A DNA stretch of 64,000 nucleotides from positions 1 to 64,000 of the IMG/VR virus record IMGVR_UViG_3300042549_010246; one strand, written 5' to 3'. This DNA comes from a virus. Positions 8,213 to 14,728 of this stretch are shown here, piece after piece. The notes beneath the pieces are model-generated. The model was not told where the DNA came from. It ran no database searches and saw only the letters and a list, made by a program, of their open reading frames with translations. Numbering within the stretch: position 1 is the stretch's first letter; each line of letters opens with the position of its first letter. The position numbers and the translations under genes are program-made.

Positions 8213-8484
8213 TGATGTTGATAAAAAATCTAATTGAATATTTGCAAATGGACCAAAATGTTTGTGAATGGTTGAAATGCATTTAGATTTTGATGATTGA
8301 ACATAGAAAAAGTAAACTATTGGTTTTGAAAAATGTATTAGTGTAATGGATGATGTAATGCTATTTGTAATACAATATGTTAATATAATCAGCAAGATAT
8401 GATATTATTATGTAACGATGTATGTAACGGTCTTGGTAACGGTACAAAAAAGTTTACATTCAAGATAAATGTGCATAAACAAGA

Positions 8485-8516
8485 ATTGTACTTTTGAAAA
8501 ACTTAGCGTAAAATTG
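8485..8516 (+). promoter_or_regulatory. weak candidate promoter for the plus-strand early genes
   Basis: ATTG (8485-8488) lies 20 bases before TAAAATTG (8509-8516), a 7/8 match to the Bacteroidota -7 box. A start just downstream would make the first gene nearly leaderless, which weakens the call. Confidence 0.3.
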
Positions 8517-8521
8517 CACTT

Positions 8522-8737
8522 ATGGAAAATTCAACCTACGAAGAAATTTACAACATTGTAGAATTTGCAATTGATGATGCTATTGTCGCTTACGATATTG
8601 ACGAAAGACCAATTATGGATAAGGCGAAATTACACGACGTGATAACTGAAATAATTCAGAAACGCGAAAAAGCCCTGAGAAAGAGGTTGAACAAGCAAAT
8701 AAATGAAAGTGTAAAAAATATTTTGGAAAATAATTGA
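8522..8737 (+). CDS. small hypothetical protein
   Basis: 71 residues, entirely helical and charged: an acidic N-terminal half (YEEIYNIVEFAIDDAIV) and a basic C-terminal half (KREKALRKRLNKQINESV). Not recognised. First gene of the plus-strand early group. Confidence 0.6.
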   Translation: MENSTYEEIYNIVEFAIDDAIVAYDIDERPIMDKAKLHDVITEIIQKREKALRKRLNKQINESVKNILENN

Positions 8738-8783
8738 CTTATTTCCTAAAATAATTATTTTTGCCCTCACAACGATAACAACA

Positions 8784-8945
8784 ATGAGCATAATTGAGCC
8801 TTTTCCTGAAGGTTTTGACCAACAGGACCATTACGAAAAAATGTTTCACACGGATGACGAAGAGCAATTTTGTCACTGTGACATTAGTGAAGAATCACAG
8901 AATGAAGACGGTATTTGTGGTGTTTGCGGATTTAAATACGAATAA
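8784..8945 (+). CDS. small acidic protein with a four-Cys knuckle
   Basis: 53 residues. The pairs CHC and CGVCG are separated by about 14 residues, which suggests a zinc ribbon or knuckle. The rest is acidic. Tiny zinc proteins like this are common among phage early genes. Start at the ATG at 8784; the stop is 18 bases before the next gene. Confidence 0.55.
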   Translation: MSIIEPFPEGFDQQDHYEKMFHTDDEEQFCHCDISEESQNEDGICGVCGFKYE

Positions 8946-8963
8946 ATACGAATAAATACATAT

Positions 8964-9323
8964 ATGGAAACAATAACAACACAAACATTTTTACCAATCG
9001 TTGTCGGTCTTCTTTTGTTAATTGGACTGATTCGATTTCTTGCACAAAAGACTCAAAAGGACTATTTGTATGAGCACTATGATTCCGATTACGACCCTGA
9101 AAAAGAATTAGGTATTGGAGCCTTTCAAAAACCGATTGAGCACAAAAACCAAAATTTAATCGTTTTGAAACACTTGGAAAACGGACTTATTGCGGATGAC
9201 AAATTTGCCAAACAACACGGTATAAAAAAGTTGTCTGCTGTTGTGTCAACATTGAAAAAAAGAGGTCATAGTATTGATTACTTGAAAGAAGGAAGCGTTA
9301 AAGGATACGTTTTGAAAAAATAA
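8964..9323 (+). CDS. membrane-anchored helix-turn-helix protein
   Basis: 119 residues. Residues 9-27 form a membrane segment (LPIVVGLLLLIGLIRFL). Residues about 65-119 (LENGLIADDKFAKQHGIKKL, then LKKRGHSIDYL) match the pattern of phage helix-turn-helix family 39: a leading helix, a K-x-x-G-I-x-x-L turn and a wing ending GYVLKK. A DNA-binding domain tethered to a membrane is unusual in phages. Known members of this HTH family are soluble small phage proteins. Confidence 0.6.
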   Translation: METITTQTFLPIVVGLLLLIGLIRFLAQKTQKDYLYEHYDSDYDPEKELGIGAFQKPIEHKNQNLIVLKHLENGLIADDKFAKQHGIKKLSAVVSTLKKRGHSIDYLKEGSVKGYVLKK

Positions 9324-9326
9324 AAA

Positions 9327-9551
9327 ATGGCAATTACCAAATTAGCAAAATTGCTTATCCTGAAAGGGATGACGCAACAGGAATTATACAACCTTGTTCA
9401 GCAAAAAACGGGCAGGGCAATACAATTGTATCGCATTAGTACAATGGTGAACGGTAAACTTACTGATTACAAGGTGAGCACTGCAAGGACTTTGGCAAAA
9501 GCATTAGAGGTGTCCACAGATGAAATAATTGAGGATAGTTTTGAAAATTAA
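9327..9551 (+). CDS. XRE/Cro-type helix-turn-helix regulator
   Basis: 74 residues. The order LAKLLILKGMTQQELYNLVQ, then IQLYRISTMVNGK, then TARTLAKALEVSTDEII is the canonical five-helix Cro/C1 fold with its recognition helix. It is a single-domain phage-type repressor or Cro-like switch. The gene follows the membrane HTH by three bases and overlaps the possible TTG start of the replication gene. Confidence 0.8.
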   Translation: MAITKLAKLLILKGMTQQELYNLVQQKTGRAIQLYRISTMVNGKLTDYKVSTARTLAKALEVSTDEIIEDSFEN

Positions 9552-9591
9552 AGACTTTTTTAAAAGGGTAGTAAGTAAAGGTGAGCACTAT

Positions 9592-10191
9592 ATGTTGGTG
9601 TGGGTCATTGTATTTGCAAATCTTGATGAGTCAATTTCGCTATCTACTATCAGTCAAAAAGTAGGAATTTCCAAAACGCACGTATTCAGGATTATTAATT
9701 GGGGTATGGAAGTATTGAAAGAGTTGGGAGTGGAATGTCAATATGTGAGCGATACATTTGGATTTACAGTGAGCGTTGGAAAAGCAGCGGTGAAATCAAA
9801 TGAAATTATAAAAATCGCAGAAAAGTCGCAATCAATGCCGATACCAAAAAACAACGAAATGATTACTCAAATCATCCTGTACCTAAATGAAAAAGCGAAT
9901 AAGAATTACTCAGTAGAAGCAAAAGAGGCCAAAAGGTGTATTAATGCTCGCATCGCTGAGGGGTATTCTTTAAACGACTTTAAAAAAGTCATTGACATCA
10001 AAATAAGCAAGTGGTTTAACACACCACAGGAAGACTATTTAAGACCCATAACTTTATTCGGAACCAAATTTAATTCGTATTTAAATGAAAGACCACAACA
10101 CGAACAAATCACTCAGCAAAGTAACATCGCAAGAACAATCGCTGTCGCTAACAAAGTCGCAAGCGAACTTAGCGGTATGGACTCGGAATAG
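9592..10191 (+). CDS. phage replication protein: winged helix plus Phg_2220_C-like domain
   Basis: About 199 residues from the ATG at 9592; TTG codons at 9529 or 9541 would add 17-21 residues. The first 65 residues form a winged helix (SLSTISQKVGISKTHVFRII). The last 80 match the conserved phage C-terminal domain Phg_2220_C: YLNEKANKNY, INARIAEGYSLNDFKKVID, W at the expected place and YLRPITLFGTKFNSYL. Proteins of this layout are DnaD/initiator-like replication factors that help load the helicase at the phage origin. It overlaps the next gene by 107 bases. Confidence 0.8.
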   Translation: MLVWVIVFANLDESISLSTISQKVGISKTHVFRIINWGMEVLKELGVECQYVSDTFGFTVSVGKAAVKSNEIIKIAEKSQSMPIPKNNEMITQIILYLNEKANKNYSVEAKEAKRCINARIAEGYSLNDFKKVIDIKISKWFNTPQEDYLRPITLFGTKFNSYLNERPQHEQITQQSNIARTIAVANKVASELSGMDSE

Positions 10192-10972
10192 TGTTGAAAA
10201 AGAAGTTGTTCTCGCGGCTTATGACAAGCAACTTGGTAATTATACCACAGCGGAAGACATAACCAAATTGATTGGTATGGTCACGAAGTGGCGAATTATG
10301 TTGGGCTTGAGTAAAGAGATGAGTGAAGAAGAACTGAAAATCAATGTGCAGTTCATTAAATCAAACTATCAAAAATTCACCTTGAAGGATATTGACATCG
10401 CAATCAATTGGTCCTTACAGGGAAAACTTGGGGTTACCGTTGAGCCTTACGGTGCATTTTCTCCGCTGTATATCAGCAGGATTCTGAATGCCTATGGTGC
10501 TAAAGCAGAAGATATGATAAATGAGATTATGCAAAGGCGAAAAATGGAAGCGCGTTTGCAAGCGTCAGAAAAAACTGTTTTGACCTACGAGGAAACGATA
10601 AAACAACGAAGAAATTATGTGGTGTGGTTTATCAATAAAATCAAAACAGAGAATAAGTACCTTGGAGACTTTGACAACATTATGTGGGATTTTGTCACCA
10701 AATACAACCTGATTAAAGTCAGTGAAAAATGGACTGAAGAGGCAAGCGAATTTGCTGATGGTGAAATTTTACGTGAAAATATGGATGAGGGATATGCGAA
10801 ATTTTACGATAAATTACAGTTTAACGATAAAAAAATCGAGATGAAGAAACGTCGTGAAATGTATGGCCGATATTACCTCTTAAAGAAATTTTGTGCAACA
10901 ATTGAAAATCCCGAGGAGTGGATTTCCAAATACGAAGACAGTATGTTAATAGCACCCCCTAAAAGCAAATAG
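10085..10972 (+). CDS. hypothetical protein, possible replication accessory (helicase-loader-like position)
   Basis: 295 residues, all helical. It begins inside the replication gene (107-base overlap); the next in-frame ATG is about 63 codons downstream, so the true start is uncertain. A central segment (EPYGAFSPLYISRILNAYG) resembles a conserved stretch of small phage/plasmid replication proteins that sit after DnaD-like genes. No Walker motif is visible, so it is not a DnaC-type ATPase. Function is not assigned. Confidence 0.6.
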   Translation: MKDHNTNKSLSKVTSQEQSLSLTKSQANLAVWTRNSVEKEVVLAAYDKQLGNYTTAEDITKLIGMVTKWRIMLGLSKEMSEEELKINVQFIKSNYQKFTLKDIDIAINWSLQGKLGVTVEPYGAFSPLYISRILNAYGAKAEDMINEIMQRRKMEARLQASEKTVLTYEETIKQRRNYVVWFINKIKTENKYLGDFDNIMWDFVTKYNLIKVSEKWTEEASEFADGEILRENMDEGYAKFYDKLQFNDKKIEMKKRREMYGRYYLLKKFCATIENPEEWISKYEDSMLIAPPKSK

Positions 10973-10973
10973 A

Positions 10974-11609
10974 ATGGAAGAATTTAGCACCCTTTGTTTG
11001 GGTATCCCGACAATTAATCAAGCGGAACTTTTGAATAAAGCCCTTGAAACTTATAAGGATACTTTCTACGGTAGACACATATTTGTCGTAGATAATGGAA
11101 ACCAAGAAATAAACAGGGTTTCTCAGTCGATGAAAATTATGGTTCAAAAGCAAAATTTGGGCGTGGCGGCTTCGTGGAATTTAATGTGCAGAATGGCATT
11201 TTCATCAGGCTACACCCATATTGCAATAATGAACGATGACATCGTTTGCGAAAAATACGCGGATGACCTTGAAGACTTTATCGATATTACAGGAGCGGGA
11301 ATTTACACAGGGTACAAAAACTTTAGTGTGTTCATCATTTCATACGAAACATACAAGTTTATTGGTCCATTTGATGAGGATTTCATCGGTGCTTACTTTG
11401 AAGATAGTGATTACCTATACAGGTGTAAATTGAAAGGCGTATTCATCGAACAAACGGAATTGTTGAATCCTGAAATGTACCATCAGTCTATGAGTATTCG
11501 TAAAGACCCAAACTTGAATAAAAACTTTGAGGAAAACAAAGCGCGATATATCAAAAAGTGGGGCGGTGTTCCAACTGAAGAAAAATATTTAACCCCTTAT
11601 AACCAATAA
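10974..11609 (+). CDS. GT2-like glycosyltransferase
   Basis: 211 residues. FSTLCLGIPTINQAELLNKA is a GT2 start. HIFVVDNGNQEI and NLGVAASWNLM match the donor-binding part, and IAIMNDDIVCEK near residue 87 holds the acidic metal motif. IGPFDEDFIGAYFEDSDYLY near residue 125 is the acceptor-side F-D-E-x-F-x-x-Y-x-E-D-x-D motif of rhamnosyl/O-antigen-type GT2 enzymes. It sits alone among early genes, two bases after the previous one, and probably modifies a phage or host glycan. Confidence 0.8.
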   Translation: MEEFSTLCLGIPTINQAELLNKALETYKDTFYGRHIFVVDNGNQEINRVSQSMKIMVQKQNLGVAASWNLMCRMAFSSGYTHIAIMNDDIVCEKYADDLEDFIDITGAGIYTGYKNFSVFIISYETYKFIGPFDEDFIGAYFEDSDYLYRCKLKGVFIEQTELLNPEMYHQSMSIRKDPNLNKNFEENKARYIKKWGGVPTEEKYLTPYNQ

Positions 11610-11610
11610 T

Positions 11611-11886
11611 ATGAAAAATCAAGAAAATGAAATGAAACCTACAATATTTGATTGGATGGTCAAATTATTTGAGTTCCCTGCAGTCATCCTCATTGCAATT
11701 ATTTGGTTCGCCAAATTTATGTATGAAGCGAAAAAAAGGCAATTCGAAAATGAGGATTACAGTAATGCAATTTTGAGAGTTTGGAAAGAAAACGTCGATT
11801 ACGCGAATTTTTTCTTGTTCTTATGGAAAATGCCCGTGACAATTCTTTTTTGGTCATCACTCATTTGTTTTATGATATTTTTATGA
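11611..11886 (+). CDS. small membrane protein, two segments
   Basis: 91 residues with membrane segments at about 19-37 (FPAVILIAIIWFAKFMY) and 66-91 (FFLFLWKMPVTILFWSSLIC) around a charged loop. Two segments and small size would suit a holin or envelope protein, but nothing else supports that. ATGA junction with the next gene. Confidence 0.6.
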   Translation: MKNQENEMKPTIFDWMVKLFEFPAVILIAIIWFAKFMYEAKKRQFENEDYSNAILRVWKENVDYANFFLFLWKMPVTILFWSSLICFMIFL

Positions 11887-12188
11887 AATTCAGAGACCCT
11901 CAAATTTACGCGGTAGAAATACACTCCAAAGACCCGAGCAGAAAAGTCAGTGCACCATTTGAATATTTGTACGAATATTCCCTGAAAGATGGTTGGTATA
12001 ACGGAAGTAAACAGCCCGAGTTTGCTAAGAAATTAACACTCTCAGAAGCAAGTATGTTTATTTCATCATTTTCTAAAATGTATCCTGAATTTTTTCATAT
12101 AACATTGATAAAATCATACAACGTGCCTATAGAATTAGGTAAAAACAATACAATAATTTTAGAATCATCGATGAATTCAATGCAATAA
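11883..12188 (+). CDS. small hypothetical protein
   Basis: 101 residues from the ATG at 11883, which overlaps the stop of the membrane gene; a frame open further upstream is ignored because it would overlap by 100 bases. It begins MKFRDPQIYAVEIHSKDPS and looks like a small alpha/beta domain. Not recognised. Confidence 0.6.
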   Translation: MKFRDPQIYAVEIHSKDPSRKVSAPFEYLYEYSLKDGWYNGSKQPEFAKKLTLSEASMFISSFSKMYPEFFHITLIKSYNVPIELGKNNTIILESSMNSMQ

Positions 12189-12222
12189 ATAAAAACCAAA
12201 AAATATTTTAGAAAATATAATT

Positions 12223-12558
12223 ATGAGCGAAGAAAAAAAAGCCCCCGCACCAATTCAAATTTCTCACACCTACACTCTTGCTGATTATAACGTAGTTAAA
12301 AAGGCAAAACTGATACTGAAAGACGGCCATATGGTCAAGTGTCATAAATGTGGCCCTCAGTTGGTGCCAAATAATCAATTGGGAACGTTGGCACCCCTGT
12401 ATGAGCATTGTTCAACACATTGTTCGCGAGCATTGATTGGTGTTGAAAACGATAAGGTAGTTTATATCCAAACTTGTGAAGTTCAGAATCAGAAATTCAT
12501 CATTGATAATGCGAATGCTTCAACTGAGAAACAAAGCAATTTGATTGTAAATCGATGA
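12223..12558 (+). CDS. hypothetical protein with Cys/His cluster
   Basis: 111 residues. CHKCG near residue 46 and HCSTHCSRA near residue 66 provide Cys and His ligands for one zinc site. The preceding VVKKAKLILKDGHMV is basic. Not recognised as a known zinc finger. It overlaps the glycosyltransferase gene downstream by four bases. Confidence 0.6.
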   Translation: MSEEKKAPAPIQISHTYTLADYNVVKKAKLILKDGHMVKCHKCGPQLVPNNQLGTLAPLYEHCSTHCSRALIGVENDKVVYIQTCEVQNQKFIIDNANASTEKQSNLIVNR

Positions 12559-13781
12559 AAAGAGTTTTAGCATATATGGACTTTGATAGTCCCACGGGTT
12601 TTGGAAATGTATCTAAGAATCTTTTCGAAAGGTTGACACCATTCTTTGAAAAAAATCAAATCCAAGTAGACGTGTGTGCTACGAATTATGGGAACAAAGA
12701 AACGTATCAATTTCACAAAACTGTTACAGTCTACAACGCGAAAAATTTTGCTAAGGACCTCAGAGATAAATGGTATCGTGATGGTTTTCTGAAGTTGCTT
12801 CAAAGCAAACCTTACGACCTTGTATGGATGATGAATGATTTACCCGTAATCAATTCATTTATGTCAGTGATGCCACGAATAAGGGAAACTAAAGCCAAAT
12901 TAATGCATCCTGATTTTAAACTTCTGTTGTACACGCCAATTGATAGCCCCCCTGACGTATCTTGGTTGAAATCGGCTAAAGAGATAGACCAAATTGTCAC
13001 TTACACCCAATATGGATTCAGTGAAATTCAAAATATCAAACGATTGAAAAACCTTTTGGTCGTACCCCACGGTTTTGACACAAAGAATTTTTTTGAACAA
13101 TCAGGTAAAAAGCAAGAATGTCGAAAACGAGCGGGCATCCCTCAGGATAAATTCGTAATTGGCACAGTCAACAAAAATCAGCCAAGAAAAGATATGGCTA
13201 ATGCTTTAATTGCCTTTTCTGAATTTAAGAATGCTTTACCCAAAGACAATAATGCATTTTTGTATTTGCACACATATTTTGATGACCCAACAGGAGTTAA
13301 TCTACGTTCAGTGGGTGACAGGTTAGGGCTTGTTTGGGACAAAGATTATTCAATGCCGATGCACAAAAAATACACCGATGGGGCGTACACTCTTGAAGAT
13401 ATGAATGATGTTTACAATTCATTCGATGTTTTTTTGACCACCTCCACGGCTGAAGGATGGGGTTTGACTCTGACTGAGGCCATCTGCTGCAAATTGCCTG
13501 TGATTTATGGTGCTCACACATCATTAAAAGAAATTGCGGGTACCCTTACAACGGGCAAGTGCGACCAATTGATAAAAACTGTACAAAATAATGATGGCAA
13601 CGCAATACGGTACAAATTAAATCCCGTACAAATTGCTAATCGGATGTTGAGTTTTTATAAAAGATATGAAGCATCACAAACCAATATAGAGGCCGATGAG
13701 TGTGATAAAATTATCAAAAAGTACAATTGGGATACCATAGCAATTAAGTGGTCGGAAATTATTGCTAAATTGCTTAAATGA
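12555..13781 (+). CDS. GT4-family (GT-B) glycosyltransferase
   Basis: 408 residues, normal for the family. The N-terminal domain begins RVLAYMDFDSPTGFGNVSKN with the glycine-rich acceptor loop. The C-terminal Rossmann domain has FVIGTVNKNQPRKD near residue 205 and the donor motif FLTTSTAEGWGLTLTEAICC near residue 295 (the E-x-x-x-x-x-x-x-E signature of GT4). It should be a retaining transferase using a nucleotide-sugar. ATGA overlap with the small membrane gene after it. Confidence 0.9.
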   Translation: MKRVLAYMDFDSPTGFGNVSKNLFERLTPFFEKNQIQVDVCATNYGNKETYQFHKTVTVYNAKNFAKDLRDKWYRDGFLKLLQSKPYDLVWMMNDLPVINSFMSVMPRIRETKAKLMHPDFKLLLYTPIDSPPDVSWLKSAKEIDQIVTYTQYGFSEIQNIKRLKNLLVVPHGFDTKNFFEQSGKKQECRKRAGIPQDKFVIGTVNKNQPRKDMANALIAFSEFKNALPKDNNAFLYLHTYFDDPTGVNLRSVGDRLGLVWDKDYSMPMHKKYTDGAYTLEDMNDVYNSFDVFLTTSTAEGWGLTLTEAICCKLPVIYGAHTSLKEIAGTLTTGKCDQLIKTVQNNDGNAIRYKLNPVQIANRMLSFYKRYEASQTNIEADECDKIIKKYNWDTIAIKWSEIIAKLLK

Positions 13782-13918
13782 AATGGGAAGACTACCTGAC
13801 CGTCTTATTGGTGATGTCAAATACAGTTTGGTATTTTTTATTCAAAGTGGTTCGGAAGGTTGCTGAATCAAGACGGGACATTATTAATCAACTTTTAGAG
13901 GAAAAGAAAAGGGCGTAA
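13778..13918 (+). CDS. small membrane peptide
   Basis: 46 residues: one membrane segment (YLTVLLVMSNTVWYFLF) and a basic, helical tail ending KRA. It starts in an ATGA overlap with the GT4 gene. Short, but the overlap and composition support it. Confidence 0.5.
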   Translation: MKWEDYLTVLLVMSNTVWYFLFKVVRKVAESRRDIINQLLEEKKRA

Positions 13919-13933
13919 CATTCCGCTACGCCC
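13911..13933 (-). terminator. terminator for the tiny minus-strand gene
   Basis: GGGCGTA/TACGCCC stem with a nine-base loop. On the minus strand it is followed by TTTTCTTTTCC. It may also end plus-strand transcription, though there is no T run on that side. Confidence 0.55.
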
Positions 13934-13979
13934 ACTCCTCAGCCGAGTTTGTTCAGACAAACTTGATACAAGTCGTTAA

Positions 13980-14087
13980 TTAACGATTCTTGTAAACCAA
14001 GTAAGCGAGCAAAGCAATGGTGATGGTGTTGTGAACATTCACTCCACCCAACCAATTGGGGCTTTTGATGTCGAAAATTCCATTCAT
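13980..14087 (-). CDS. 35-residue membrane peptide on the opposite strand
   Basis: It reads MNGIFDIKSPNWLGGVNVHN, then a membrane segment TITIALLAYLVYKNR at the C-terminus. The tail resembles the C-terminal anchors of the structural membrane proteins near 36.9 kb (LIVALSLLVVAGLILKNR). It is the only minus-strand gene I find between 8.2 kb and the right end, with its own terminator at 13911-13933. Small size keeps confidence moderate. Confidence 0.45.
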   Translation of the reverse strand: MNGIFDIKSPNWLGGVNVHNTITIALLAYLVYKNR

Positions 14088-14160
14088 AGTTTTTTTGTCA
14101 TAAATTTGACTCTACAAATATCAATTACAAATTCATTGAATCTGTAAAATTGTTAATTGT

Positions 14161-14186
14161 AGTAAAATAAAATTAATTATTTTACT
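14161..14186. promoter_or_regulatory. perfect 10-bp inverted repeat, candidate operator
   Basis: AGTAAAATAA and TTATTTTACT flank the six bases AATTAA. It lies in the non-coding gap 14088-14285 between the divergent small minus-strand gene and the plus-strand morphogenesis block, a natural place for a switch operator. Confidence 0.45.
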
Positions 14187-14285
14187 GCAAAAGTTTAATA
14201 ATCAATAACTTACAACCGTTCAATAATGGATAAATGATATTAAAAGAAACTTAAAAACACTTTAATACACCCAATTTACATCATT

Positions 14286-14672
14286 ATGAGAAATGGACCT
14301 AAGTCTTTGTCACAAACACCCGCACCAAAAAAGGAACAAATACGGGGTAGTAAAATTAATCGTTCAGGAAGTGCTTCAAGTAAAGCAAGTGCAAAATCAA
14401 TTCAATTTAGCGAAGCCCTTGACAAGACAGTTCGGGCCAAAGTGTCATCACACAATTTGAAATACCCGAACAAAAAAATCACTGTGCCTACAGCGAAAGC
14501 GGTAGTAAGGAGGGGTATGGGCGCATATTCAACATCACATAGACCTACTATTAGTGGAGGGGCTCCAAATTCAAGAACTGCGTGGGGTCTTGCAAGGCTA
14601 AATAAGTTTATGGAAAAGAAAGTCGGGAAGCCTGTCAAACGCGCTTATATCCAAGATGATGATTTACTTTGA
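14286..14672 (+). CDS. DUF5824-like protein
   Basis: 128 residues. The N-terminal third is basic and Ser-rich. From about residue 65 it reads ITVPTAKAVVRRGMGAYSTS, then SRTAWGLARLNKFM and a final YIQDDDLL. This is the pattern of DUF5824, a short domain found in many phages and in large eukaryotic DNA viruses. Its function is unknown. It opens the block of large polyvalent-type proteins. Confidence 0.65.
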   Translation: MRNGPKSLSQTPAPKKEQIRGSKINRSGSASSKASAKSIQFSEALDKTVRAKVSSHNLKYPNKKITVPTAKAVVRRGMGAYSTSHRPTISGGAPNSRTAWGLARLNKFMEKKVGKPVKRAYIQDDDLL

Positions 14673-14694
14673 TATAGATATGGCTATATGTTTG
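14668..14694 (+). promoter_or_regulatory. candidate promoter upstream of the polyvalent block
   Basis: TATGTTTG at 14687-14694 matches the TAnnTTTG -7 box exactly. A TTTG lies 15 bases upstream, shorter than the usual 19. A start near 14701 would leave a leader of about 28 bases. Confidence 0.35.
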
Positions 14695-14728
14695 AATTAC
14701 AAGAAAAATACACCAAATTTGTATTAAT

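Larger units (their letters stand above)
8154..8521. other. divergent intergenic region with GTAACG repeats
   Basis: A very AT-rich gap of 368 bases between divergent operons. GTAACG occurs at 8412-8417 and 8424-8429, and GGTAACGG at 8435-8442. The same core (GTTACGGTAAC, ACGGTAAC) appears at 371-396 at the other end of the minus-strand block. These are candidate operators or iterons. Confidence 0.5.

Noticed and set aside
8177-8395. 72-codon minus-strand frame in the divergent gap
   Set aside because: Low-complexity, AT-driven composition, and it covers the candidate promoter of the minus-strand block.
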